DNA of 64,000 bases from Candidatus Homeothermus arabinoxylanisolvens. GTDB taxonomy: Bacteria > Bacteroidota > Bacteroidia > Bacteroidales > Muribaculaceae. Below, in pieces: positions 27,358-35,788 of the stretch; within the stretch, counting starts at the first letter, position 1, and each line of letters starts with the position of its first letter. The DNA lies in assembly GCA_001689405.1 (NCBI GenBank), contig LUJO01000020.1, forward strand, positions 16,868 to 80,867. The letters run 5' to 3'. The translations under genes and the position numbers were made by a program. The notes beneath the pieces are model-generated. The model ran no database searches. It was not told the origin of the DNA and worked only from the letters and a program-made list of their open reading frames with translations.

Positions 27358-27978
27358 TCAGTCATGTTTCAGCCGGGAGAGAATCTCACGGGTATATTCT
27401 ACCGGGTCGGGGGCATTGATTATGGCTCCCGATACTGCTATTCCCTGTACACCGGTCGACATAATGTCGTTTATGTCTTCGAGCGTTATACCTCCTATGG
27501 CCACTACCGGAAGTTCTGACCCGGCGTTGGTTACCTCTGCCATTATATCGCGGTAGCCTTCTATGCCGAGAGTCGGCGATAATTTTTTCTTTGTCGTAGT
27601 ATGTCTGAACGGTCCAAGTCCTATATAGTCCACGTCGATGCCGCGCATGGCCATGATATCGGCTGCCGTATTGGCCGTGACGCCTATTATGGCATGAGGA
27701 CCGAGATATTCACGGGCTTTGGCGGGCGGCATGTCGTCTTTCCCGAGATGTACGCCGTGTACGCGCAACTCTTTCACAAGCTCTACGTTGTCGTCGATTA
27801 TCAGTATTACGTCGTTTTCTTTGCACAGCGGTATTATTTCGAGAGCCGTGTCGCGAAGTTCGTCATATGAGGCATCTTTCATGCGCAGTTGCACCCATTT
27901 GCAACCGCCTTCGATTGCCATCTGTACTTCTTCCGCTATTGAGTATTTGTCAGAGGGATGAGTTATGAATTGTAACAT
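27358..27978 (-). CDS. thiE: Thiamine-phosphate synthase ThiE
   Basis: Joins HMP-PP and thiazole phosphate to thiamin phosphate. It has 206 residues, the normal length. Family motifs include VQLRMKDA, ILIIDDNVELV, GVHLGKDDMPP, YIGLGPFRHTTTK, and VVAIGGIT. It is the better conserved of the two ThiE-like genes in the operon, so it is the likely active synthase. Confidence 0.94.
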   Translation of the reverse strand: MLQFITHPSDKYSIAEEVQMAIEGGCKWVQLRMKDASYDELRDTALEIIPLCKENDVILIIDDNVELVKELRVHGVHLGKDDMPPAKAREYLGPHAIIGVTANTAADIMAMRGIDVDYIGLGPFRHTTTKKKLSPTLGIEGYRDIMAEVTNAGSELPVVAIGGITLEDINDIMSTGVQGIAVSGAIINAPDPVEYTREILSRLKHD

Positions 27979-27996
27979 TTCAGTATCTATGTCGTT

Positions 27997-28587
27997 TTAT
28001 GATATTACACTTGTAAGCTTATAAAGACGCTGTTTAAGCTCATCTGCCGTTTGCGCGCTCCAGATATATCCGAGTACGGCATATCCGATAAACGGGTACT
28101 GCTTCAGCACGGATATGTTTTCAGAAGTTATGCCTCCGAGAGCCACTACCTTTCCTATAGGAAGCGATGATAGCTGCCCGTGTGTGAAGGCTCCTTTGTA
28201 GTGCGCTTTGGATATGCTGTCACATACAGGGCTTAGAGTGACGAAATCGACATTTCGTGCCGCTTCATTGACCTCCTCGACTGAATGGCATGTACGGCTT
28301 ACCGATCCGTTGTAAAGTTGGGGCGCTTGGGGACATCTTGAGTTGAGGTGTATGCCTCCGAGATTGAATTCGTTCAATAACTCAAAATGTCCGTGCAGTC
28401 TCAGTCGCGAATGATAACGCTGCGGTATCGCTTCGATAAGACGTTTCATGTCGCTGTATGTAGCTCCGGGATGACGTAGATGCACGAAAGTAGCGCCTCC
28501 GTCAAGCAGAATGGCTATATATTTCGCCTCGTCGGGATGTATGTCCTGAGGCGTTATGACTATGAGAAGGCTCTTTTTATCCGCCAT
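27997..28587 (-). CDS. Second ThiE-fold protein (TenI-like)
   Basis: A 196-residue TIM-barrel protein of the ThiE/TenI group. It keeps FVHLRHPG, GGIHLNSRCP, FVTLSPVCDS and VVALGGIT. It lacks the ThiE pyrophosphate-binding lysines (HTTTKKK) seen in its neighbour. TenI proteins aromatise the thiazole product of ThiG, so that role is inferred here. Its start overlaps the end of thiS by 11 nt. Confidence 0.82.
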   Translation of the reverse strand: MADKKSLLIVITPQDIHPDEAKYIAILLDGGATFVHLRHPGATYSDMKRLIEAIPQRYHSRLRLHGHFELLNEFNLGGIHLNSRCPQAPQLYNGSVSRTCHSVEEVNEAARNVDFVTLSPVCDSISKAHYKGAFTHGQLSSLPIGKVVALGGITSENISVLKQYPFIGYAVLGYIWSAQTADELKQRLYKLTSVIS

Positions 28588-28777
28588 AAAACGGTTCTAT
28601 GACGAGAACGGAATCTCCTTCTTTCAGTATGGTCGAGTCGCGGTCGGTCAATGATACGACTTCACCGTTAAGAGCCGTAGCTATGTCGGTGGGGTCTATG
28701 CCTGCCAGATTTAACGCTCCTTGAAGGGAAGTGTGTTCGGGTACACTTAGCGGCTTGTTATTTACAGTAATGTTCAT
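28577..28777 (-). CDS. thiS: Sulfur carrier protein ThiS
   Basis: A 66-residue ubiquitin-fold protein ending in the required Gly-Gly (VIEPFYGG). It carries sulfur as a C-terminal thiocarboxylate to ThiG. Loading needs an adenylating enzyme (ThiF), but no thiF is present in this operon. Confidence 0.95.
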   Translation of the reverse strand: MNITVNNKPLSVPEHTSLQGALNLAGIDPTDIATALNGEVVSLTDRDSTILKEGDSVLVIEPFYGG

Positions 28778-28787
28778 GACTTATATG

Positions 28788-29609
28788 TTATTTGGTTATT
28801 GTTATATCGAGTGGAACAGGAGCGTATAGATGATCCACCGGGCCGTGTCCGGATCCCGTTCTGACACGTGCTCCTGCTTTGAGTGCTTCGTAAATGTAGT
28901 TTTTTGCTTTTACGACACTGTCGTGTATGTCATATCCTTTTGCTAAAAATGACGCTATTGCCGATGACAGCGTGCAACCGGTGCCATGTGTATTGGCGGT
29001 GGCTATACGTCTGCTCTCTATCGGTATGAGTTTTTGCCCCGGAGCAAGCGATAGGAGGTCGACCGATACGTCCGTGTCATTATTGCGGTCTCCGCCTTTG
29101 AGCAGTACGCTCCGGGCGCCCATTTCATGCAGTCGCGAGCTTTGAATGACAGGATTGTCCGTGCCGGTCAGTACCGCGGCCTCGTCAACATTGGGAGTAA
29201 TGATTGTCGATAGCGGTATGAGTCGATTGACAATCGTATCTATGGCATCGTCGCTTAGCAGCCTGTCGCCCGAAGTAGCCACCATGACGGGGTCAAGAAC
29301 TACGTTCTCGGCCCTGTTGAGGGTCAACGCGTCAGCTACTGCATTTGCTATGTCAGCAGAAAACAGCATGCCGGTTTTTACTGCCATAGGACGTATGTCG
29401 TTGAATACGGCGTCAATCTGTCCGTATACAATCGACGGGTCTATACCTTGTACATCGGTCACCCCGCATGTGTTTTGTACGGTAATCGCTGTTATCGCTG
29501 TCATGGCATATACACCGAGGGCCGACATTGTTTTTATGTCGGCTTGAATGCCGGCGCCGCCTGAACAGTCGGAACCCGCTATTGATAGTGCAGTGCGATA
29601 GGTGAACAT
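28788..29609 (-). CDS. thiD: Hydroxymethylpyrimidine/phosphomethylpyrimidine kinase ThiD
   Basis: Phosphorylates HMP and HMP-P to HMP-PP. A 273-residue ribokinase-fold protein, with ALSIAGSDCSGGAGIQADIKT in its first 26 residues (motif split by family convention), VLDPVMVATSGD, IITPNVDEA, and the anion-hole motif NTHGTGCTLSSAIA. It is the first gene behind the TPP riboswitch. Confidence 0.96.
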   Translation of the reverse strand: MFTYRTALSIAGSDCSGGAGIQADIKTMSALGVYAMTAITAITVQNTCGVTDVQGIDPSIVYGQIDAVFNDIRPMAVKTGMLFSADIANAVADALTLNRAENVVLDPVMVATSGDRLLSDDAIDTIVNRLIPLSTIITPNVDEAAVLTGTDNPVIQSSRLHEMGARSVLLKGGDRNNDTDVSVDLLSLAPGQKLIPIESRRIATANTHGTGCTLSSAIASFLAKGYDIHDSVVKAKNYIYEALKAGARVRTGSGHGPVDHLYAPVPLDITITK

Positions 29610-29689
29610 GTATCTTTTGTCTTAATAACAAAGTTTGCGACAAAAAGGCTGTTGCACACCTGATAAAATTTGTTGGACTACAATCCGAC

Positions 29690-29768
29690 AATCCCTTCGC
29701 CGGTCTTAACCGTTTCAGGTTCGTAGGGTATGATCTCAGCTCGCATAGGTGTGCGGCACCCCTTTGTC
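29690..29768 (-). promoter_or_regulatory. TPP riboswitch (THI element)
   Basis: On the minus strand, the THI-box signatures appear in order: GGGGTGCC, CTGAGAT (29733-29739), ACCC, GAACCTGA (29715-29722), CGGTTAAGACCGGCG and AGGGA. It begins about 10 nt after the -7 box and leaves an 80-nt platform before thiD. Thiamin pyrophosphate should repress the whole operon, including the AlkD-like gene. Confidence 0.95.
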
Positions 29769-29777
29769 TTCAACATG

Positions 29778-29808
29778 CAAAATTAATCAGATTATGTCAT
29801 AATACAAA
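29778..29808 (-). promoter_or_regulatory. Promoter of the thiamin operon
   Basis: On the minus strand, TTTG (29805-29808) and TAATTTTG (29778-29785) are spaced by 19 nt. The start would fall just ahead of the riboswitch. Confidence 0.75.
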
Positions 29809-29877
29809 ATTTTAGGCATAAAACCTTTCTTAGCGTAATTTTACATGAAAATAATCGTATAATGTGAATAATTGTGA

Positions 29878-29885
29878 TATATTTG
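29878..29885 (+). promoter_or_regulatory. -7 box of the membrane-protein/STAND pair
   Basis: TATATTTG, an exact TAnnTTTG match, 49 nt before the ATG at 29935. It gives the accessory pair its own transcription, divergent from the thi operon. Confidence 0.5.
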
Positions 29886-29934
29886 CATCATATTAGCTCG
29901 ATGTAACATTATTAACCTTTAAATTTTTAAAGAC

Positions 29935-30219
29935 ATGAAAGCTTTTTTGCAATTATTGTGGCCTCTTGTTATCGGCCTTTTGTTAGCGTGGCTCCTTTCC
30001 ATAAATCCCGTTAAGGAATACGGATGGTTTATGGGACTTATACATGGAGGTCTTCTTGTCCCTAACTGGATTATAAGCTGGTTTGACAGTTCGTGGTTGC
30101 TTTCGGCACCGTTGCATACTACCATGTATACCGTGGACTGGTGGATAGCTGCTGTCCTGAATGTCATAGGATGGGTGTGGATAGTCATCGGCTTCTTTGG
30201 GAATCTTTTCCGCAAATGA
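29935..30219 (+). CDS. Small Trp-rich membrane protein paired with the STAND protein
   Basis: A 94-residue protein that I do not recognise. Ten residues are Trp. One transmembrane helix lies at about 5-22 (LLWPLVIGLLLAWLL) and another at about 69-91 (WWIAAVLNVIGWVWIVIGFF), with a hydrophobic amphipathic middle (about 30-55). The C-terminus is basic (RK). It ends 6 nt before the GTG start of the large NTPase, so the two are almost certainly cotranscribed. A membrane effector or anchor for the NTPase is one inference; a general membrane protein is another. Confidence 0.8.
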   Translation: MKAFLQLLWPLVIGLLLAWLLSINPVKEYGWFMGLIHGGLLVPNWIISWFDSSWLLSAPLHTTMYTVDWWIAAVLNVIGWVWIVIGFFGNLFRK

Positions 30220-30225
30220 TAGAGC

Positions 30226-33200
30226 GTGGCTGCCTCACGTCATAAGTACATAAGGTTTTTTATCAGCTCCACCTTCTCCGATATGGAGGTGGAGCGCAAT
30301 CTTTTGCGCAAGGTCATAGAGCGCCTTGACAAGGAGTATGAGAGCATCGGGTGGCAGATTGAATACATCGACCTGCGGTGGGGCATAAGTCCCGATGCCG
30401 GCGAGGACAACCGTACAATGACAATATGCCTTAATGAACTTGCCCAATGCCAGAAGCTGTCGCCGCGCCCCAATTTTATAATGCTTATTGGCGAGCGCTA
30501 CGGTTGGCGTCCGCTCCCCGAGACTATTTCAATTGCTGACATGAGGCGTGTATACGAAGCGGCTATGCCGGAGGAGGTAGAGCTGCTTGACCGATGGTAT
30601 ATACGTGATGACAACGACCTGACCATGCAGGGAGTCTACAAGTTGAAAAGCCGTCTGGGTTCCGGATATGACGGCGAGCGTTTTCACCGTGAAGTAGAGT
30701 TGCCGTTGCTCACGTTGTTTTACCGTGAACTGCCTTATACCGACTGCTCCGCTACCGAAATGGAGATACGCAAAGGGGCTCTTGACGATAATGACGCGGC
30801 CGACCACGTGTTTGCCTACATGCGGTCGTTGCACGATGTGCCTGCTGACAAGCGCCGGGCTTATTATGATGATGACAGTTCGGGCCTTGATTACATAGCG
30901 CGGCTTAAAGACAAGGTGGTGTCGCTTGCCAAGCCTGACAATGTATATCGTGAGGATGTGTCATGGGACGAATATTTGTCCGACGGTTTTGCCCGGCGTT
31001 TTTCGAAGGAGATAGAGACCCATGTCAGGCGTATTATCGAGAAGGAGGTGTCGCGCGAGGTGGCTGATGAAGTCGATTATGAGTCGTTCCAGCATAGAGA
31101 GTATGCAGTTGCGGAGTCGGTAGGCTTTTACGGTCGTAGCGACGAGATAAGCGCAATAAGAGCATACATAGACTCGCCGGAGCCTGATGTGCCTCTGTGG
31201 ATAAAAGGCGCTTCGGGACAGGGCAAGAGCGCGTTGATGGCCAAGATAGTATCGCTTTACGCAGATAATCAGGATTATTGTGTAATGCCGTTTTTCAGTA
31301 GCCTCACGCCGCTATCATCCTCCGCAAAATCAATGTTGCGGCTTGTGCGCAGATGCCTTGAGCCGCACTATGCTGTAAAATATGACAAGGAGAAGCGCAA
31401 GCCTGACGACAATTTTTTTGACCTTTTCAGAATGACGGGCTATCTGGAGCCTGAACGACGGTATCTGATCATCATTGATGCTTTTAATCAGCTTGACACC
31501 GCCGGATATGACGATTTCGACACTCTGAAATGGGTTACTGATAAAGAAAAGTTGTTGCTGCCCAATGTCAAGGTCATCATAACCTCAACCGATGATGGCC
31601 GATTCCCGAAAGAGCATCCACGGCTGCACTTGATGCGGCTTAAGGCCCTGAAGAGCGATGCGTTGTGGGTAGTGGTGTCGCGTCTGCATGCTGCCGGCCG
31701 GCGACTGCAGCCATTCCAGCTTATGCAGCTAAAAACGATGTTGGGCGACAAGGAGCAGTCGGCGCTGTATCTGTCGCTGTTATCATCGGTCCTGCAGCAC
31801 TACGACTCTACAATGGATCTTGCTGGACTTCCGGGCGACTATGTGGCTTTATGCTCTATGATACTTGACCGGCTCGCCTCGCCGCAGATGCACGGGCGCA
31901 GGCTCACGCGTCTTGCTCTTGCCCTTATAGTCATGAGTAGTGACGGTGTCGATGTCGGTTCCCTTAACGGGCTTCTCGCATCGGACTACGAGTTGCAGAC
32001 GGAGCTGATGGACCGTAGCTTCCATCTGTGGATACAGGAGGATGTCAAAAGTGTGCCGCCGATTATCTGGAGTCGTCTGTTCTATGACCTCGACAGGGTG
32101 ATACTTGTGTCACGCAGAACATCGATAGGTGTGGCGGTTAAAGTGCGTCATGATGCCATATATGAATTTATAAAATATCGTTGGCTTACGGCCGACGAGC
32201 TAAAGCAGGCCGGTGAGTTGCAGGTGCGGTGGTATGAGGAAAATCTGTTGACGGAAAACAAACTCGCCGTCCGCGACTTGGTACATGCCGTATATGCCCC
32301 TGTGGCGAACATTCATTCAGTGGACTATGTACTCGACAGCCTAATTGATAATACGTTGGGCAATGAAGAGGAGATGAAGGTAAGAAAGGCTGTGGGCCGC
32401 AAACTATGGGGCATACTCTCTGATGAACGATATATAGCGCTGAAAGAAAAGTATTTTCCCGGTGCGATAGTGGGCGAATACGACCGACTGTTGTATATAT
32501 ACACTGAATTGGGCGATGCGCGGCGGAGGGAACTTGTGTCGCAAATGAAGAATTTTGTCACTTATACTGTTGTTGACGAAGAAGATTTCAGGGTATCATG
32601 GTCGGTAGGAAGCAATTTGCCTCCGCTGTCTGCACTTGAACTTCAGGCAAGGATGATTAACCTCTGGGACGGGCATCCGTTGCGCGACATTCCTGTAGAG
32701 CGATTGAGGCCGGGGCTTATGCGTGACAGGTTGAACAACATAGACAGCGAGCGTTATACACTTTTCAGCATTGATAATCCGGGTCGGCAGCCGTGGCTGA
32801 ATCCGGCGGGAGAAAAATTATACCGCATAGTCCCGCGAAAAGAAGGGTGGCTTAAACTTGAGGCGCTTAATCTTGTTACAGGCTACGTAGAAAATATCGA
32901 GTCATTCATATCTAAAGATTTTGTAGCATATGCAGTGTCATCCGATGAAAACACTATCGTTATTGCATGTAGTGATAAACTGCACCTGAAGCATCGTGAC
33001 GAGTCAGGAGCATTGTCGTTCAAGACTGTTTCAAAGAACGGCCTGAAGTGGGTAAGTCTATCCGATGACGGGAAATATTTGGCATACGGCGGTCCGGGAA
33101 TCGGTTCATACCGTACCGACACAGTCGAATGGAAGTCATACAGTTGGATTGACGCGGATGAAGGACGCCTCTCTCCATCAGGCAATCTGCTATGGATATA

Positions 33201-34941
33201 TTCATGCGACGAGGTCAAGGAGCCGGACAAGACCACATGGCGCGTTAAGATAGGATGTTGTGACTTTACGACACTCAAATTCGATACTATAACTTACAGT
33301 AAAGACAAAAAGCCGTGGTGCATAGGCCCGAAATTTAAAGGATGTTCTGAGGCGATTGCTGTATTTGATGGCATAAACTATAATATAATTCAGTTTCATC
33401 AATATAAATTGCACAGTTGGCGATGGCTTCGTCAGGCGCCGATAGCGTCGGCCGCTTTTGTACCGAATACTTCCGACTTTTATCTGTTCTACGGCAGTAG
33501 CGGAGCTTATTCTCTTATGAGAATTACCGATGACCTTCTGTCGGTTGTTTCGCAAGGCAACATGCACATTGTCGACCAAGTTACTCCCGACTTCAGTCGT
33601 GCCTTGTCGTTATCGGACAAGAAAGTTTTTGATTTTCAGGAACTGCTTCGGTCGTTTGCGATAAATAATCATGGTAACTTTGCCGGTATAAACAGCTTTT
33701 CCTCGTCCTGTTCAGGCCGTGTGATGGCCGTGTCTATCGGTCGTAACCTGTCATGGGAGGCGGGTGAAATACGAGTGCCTGTCCTCACGCTTGATAGTGG
33801 TTCCGGCGATTATGAGGAGCGTTTTCTTGATGTTGATAAATCAGCTTATTGTCATTATGTGTCAGCATCGGCGGTTTCTCCCGACGGCAAGCGGCTCGCG
33901 TACTCCACTTATAGCAAGCAGTCTTATTTATGTGTCTATGATTTTACTTCATCCTCGCTATCGGCGCGTAATGAAATAGCGGCACAGGCATCATCTATAT
34001 TGTTTACATCCGACAACCGGTGGATTATCGTGGTAACGAGCGACTGGCTTGTATCTGTCGATACTTTGATATATCTGTATGACCGCGACGGTAACTTCAT
34101 ATTCAAGACTACAGTGGCGGAGGGGACTTCGCTGGATACTGACAAGTCTGCAGTCCTTTCTCCCGATAACCGGTATGTCTGCTTTAAGGACAGTGCTGTC
34201 AAGGTCGACCTTGTGACGCGGGAGGTAATACGTGAGCAAAAGCAGGAAAAAGACTCCATCGCAAAAATGAAGAAGCTATCTGATACTTGGGATTATCATA
34301 AAAGCAATAAAATACTTTTTCATCCTGTCACGGGACAATGCGTCGATATCACCGATAGTCTCGGTACGCTGAAGGCATACTCCGCGTCGGGACGTTACCG
34401 GTTTTATATAGATGAAAAGTTTGTGCTTACTCTTTATGACAGCGCGACCGGCAGTAGCGTTATGTCGCTTGATAGTGTGGAGGCCGTGTTGCCTTTGGCC
34501 GATGACCGGCACTTCTACGTGTCACGCTACAACAATACGATTCTGTTATATGACGTGGAAGGTACGATTTTGCAGTTTACGTCGCTTCACAATGCCAAAG
34601 CCAAGCGCTATTGGCAGAGTACCGCGCAAGGACTTGCCGTAGCCAAACATGATTGCCACTGCGCTTTGTTTGCGACCGACCCCGCCCACAAGGTTAACGA
34701 GTTGCCCGTAACGGTGTTGCGCCGTCGTTGGAACCTGACGACCGGAAAGCTCCAAGACCCGGAGGCGGTATGCCCGATGTGCGGCCACGTAATCGATAAA
34801 GGATTTTCTGTTGATGAAATGCATTGCCCCGGCTGTGGCCATCGGTTGCGGCTTATTGTCAATACCGATAAAAATTATCCGGCCAAAGTATTGAACGGCA
34901 TGCTGAAAGTACCGGCTATCGCCCGCAAAATAGTAAACTGA
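30226..34941 (+). CDS. DUF4062-NACHT-type STAND NTPase with beta-propeller and C-terminal zinc ribbon
   Basis: A 1571-residue protein that starts with GTG 6 nt after the small membrane gene. Residues 8-115 are DUF4062-like (RFFISSTFSDMEVER, EYIDLRWGIS, FIMLIGERYGW), as in animal TEP1/NWD1. The NTPase follows, with Walker A GASGQGKS at 328-335 and Walker B LIIID at 414-418. A helical region runs to about 800. From about 850 to 1490 come beta-rich repeats with propeller phrases (SDDGKYLAYGG, SPDGKRLAYS, SPDNRYVCF). A CPMC-x14-CPGC zinc ribbon is at 1516-1537. The architecture suggests a signal-sensing oligomerising STAND protein, perhaps in phage defence. Its trigger and effector are unknown. 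Confidence 0.85.
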   Translation: MAASRHKYIRFFISSTFSDMEVERNLLRKVIERLDKEYESIGWQIEYIDLRWGISPDAGEDNRTMTICLNELAQCQKLSPRPNFIMLIGERYGWRPLPETISIADMRRVYEAAMPEEVELLDRWYIRDDNDLTMQGVYKLKSRLGSGYDGERFHREVELPLLTLFYRELPYTDCSATEMEIRKGALDDNDAADHVFAYMRSLHDVPADKRRAYYDDDSSGLDYIARLKDKVVSLAKPDNVYREDVSWDEYLSDGFARRFSKEIETHVRRIIEKEVSREVADEVDYESFQHREYAVAESVGFYGRSDEISAIRAYIDSPEPDVPLWIKGASGQGKSALMAKIVSLYADNQDYCVMPFFSSLTPLSSSAKSMLRLVRRCLEPHYAVKYDKEKRKPDDNFFDLFRMTGYLEPERRYLIIIDAFNQLDTAGYDDFDTLKWVTDKEKLLLPNVKVIITSTDDGRFPKEHPRLHLMRLKALKSDALWVVVSRLHAAGRRLQPFQLMQLKTMLGDKEQSALYLSLLSSVLQHYDSTMDLAGLPGDYVALCSMILDRLASPQMHGRRLTRLALALIVMSSDGVDVGSLNGLLASDYELQTELMDRSFHLWIQEDVKSVPPIIWSRLFYDLDRVILVSRRTSIGVAVKVRHDAIYEFIKYRWLTADELKQAGELQVRWYEENLLTENKLAVRDLVHAVYAPVANIHSVDYVLDSLIDNTLGNEEEMKVRKAVGRKLWGILSDERYIALKEKYFPGAIVGEYDRLLYIYTELGDARRRELVSQMKNFVTYTVVDEEDFRVSWSVGSNLPPLSALELQARMINLWDGHPLRDIPVERLRPGLMRDRLNNIDSERYTLFSIDNPGRQPWLNPAGEKLYRIVPRKEGWLKLEALNLVTGYVENIESFISKDFVAYAVSSDENTIVIACSDKLHLKHRDESGALSFKTVSKNGLKWVSLSDDGKYLAYGGPGIGSYRTDTVEWKSYSWIDADEGRLSPSGNLLWIYSCDEVKEPDKTTWRVKIGCCDFTTLKFDTITYSKDKKPWCIGPKFKGCSEAIAVFDGINYNIIQFHQYKLHSWRWLRQAPIASAAFVPNTSDFYLFYGSSGAYSLMRITDDLLSVVSQGNMHIVDQVTPDFSRALSLSDKKVFDFQELLRSFAINNHGNFAGINSFSSSCSGRVMAVSIGRNLSWEAGEIRVPVLTLDSGSGDYEERFLDVDKSAYCHYVSASAVSPDGKRLAYSTYSKQSYLCVYDFTSSSLSARNEIAAQASSILFTSDNRWIIVVTSDWLVSVDTLIYLYDRDGNFIFKTTVAEGTSLDTDKSAVLSPDNRYVCFKDSAVKVDLVTREVIREQKQEKDSIAKMKKLSDTWDYHKSNKILFHPVTGQCVDITDSLGTLKAYSASGRYRFYIDEKFVLTLYDSATGSSVMSLDSVEAVLPLADDRHFYVSRYNNTILLYDVEGTILQFTSLHNAKAKRYWQSTAQGLAVAKHDCHCALFATDPAHKVNELPVTVLRRRWNLTTGKLQDPEAVCPMCGHVIDKGFSVDEMHCPGCGHRLRLIVNTDKNYPAKVLNGMLKVPAIARKIVN

Positions 34942-35032
34942 CAAACAGCGCTACTTACAGCATTTAGTCTACTATTAGTTCCTGATGTATTGATTCGGAG
35001 TCTGATATGAACATTTATTAAACTTAAATCAT

Positions 35033-35040
35033 TAACTTTG
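35033..35040 (+). promoter_or_regulatory. -7 box of the MNT/HEPN pair
   Basis: TAACTTTG, 21 nt before the ATG at 35062, with an AGGAG-like ribosome site (35052-35056) between. Confidence 0.6.
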
Positions 35041-35061
35041 TAATCAGATAAAAGGAGTTGT

Positions 35062-35364
35062 ATGCACCTTATCAATGACAATATACATAAATTATTTGCC
35101 CTGTGTAGAAAACATAGGGTGAAGAAGCTCTATGTCTTTGGATCGATACTTACCCCACGATTCAATGAGCAAAGTGATATTGACATACTTGTTGACTTTA
35201 ATGCTGAAATAGATCATGACACTTATGCTGACAACTATTTTGACTTCTATCATGCTCTGAAAACATTGTTTGGCAGAGATGTTGACTTGGTTGATGAATC
35301 AGCGGTCAAGAACCCTTACTTTAAGGAGGAACTTGAAGAAACGAAACACTTGATTTATGGATAG
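35062..35364 (+). CDS. MNT-type nucleotidyltransferase (MntA-like antitoxin)
   Basis: A 100-residue minimal nucleotidyltransferase. The motif GS (27-28, in YVFGSILTPRF) and SDIDILVDF (Asp39, Asp41) are intact. In studied MntA-HepT pairs the nucleotidyltransferase neutralises the HEPN toxin by adding AMP to a tyrosine. It overlaps the HEPN gene by 8 nt. The pair is more A/T-rich than its neighbours, which suggests transfer. Confidence 0.9.
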   Translation: MHLINDNIHKLFALCRKHRVKKLYVFGSILTPRFNEQSDIDILVDFNAEIDHDTYADNYFDFYHALKTLFGRDVDLVDESAVKNPYFKEELEETKHLIYG

Positions 35365-35698
35365 AAAGCTTCGAAAGTACCTGTCAGATATCTTGTCTTC
35401 AATCATGGAGATAGAATCATTCATGGACAACAGACCAAAGGAGTATGCTACGTTCTGCAATGATACGTTATTAAGACGAGGAGTTGAAAGGAATATGGAG
35501 ATAATGGGTGAGGCCATGAATCAAGTATTAAAAATATGTCCCGATATTCCGATTACAGCGGCCAGAAAGATTGTTGATACTCGGAATTTTGTAATCCATG
35601 CCTATGATTCATTAAAACCTGATATTCTTTGGGGTATAGTAATAAACCATATGCCATTGCTCAAACACGAAGTAGAGGCTCTGTTGAATGTTCAATAG
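35357..35698 (+). CDS. HEPN-domain RNase toxin (HepT/DUF86-like)
   Basis: A 113-residue all-helical protein of the DUF86 group. The RNase motif R-x4-H-x-Y is intact (RNFVIHAY: Arg76, His81, Tyr83), where Tyr83 matches the residue modified by MntA in studied pairs. Its start overlaps the MNT gene by 8 nt. It may act as a stand-alone toxin-antitoxin or help the adjacent STAND unit. Confidence 0.9.
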   Translation: MDRKLRKYLSDILSSIMEIESFMDNRPKEYATFCNDTLLRRGVERNMEIMGEAMNQVLKICPDIPITAARKIVDTRNFVIHAYDSLKPDILWGIVINHMPLLKHEVEALLNVQ

Positions 35699-35726
35699 GC
35701 GCTGATTAATTCAGACATTGACAAAA

Positions 35727-35776
35727 GATATATTATGAGCGATTGGATGACATCATCCAATCGCTCATAATATATC
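35727..35776. terminator. Long palindromic hairpin between convergent genes
   Basis: The arms 35727-35750 and 35753-35776 are perfectly complementary over 24 bp. It lies between the HEPN stop and the GH31 stop. The minus-strand exit is T-rich, so it suits the GH31 gene best but may act on both sides. Confidence 0.75.
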
Positions 35777-35788
35777 AGAAGTGAAAGT

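Noticed and set aside
35727..35776. Insertion-sequence end or CRISPR repeat
   Set aside because: A single palindrome between convergent genes, without transposase, spacer pattern or target duplication. A terminator explains it.
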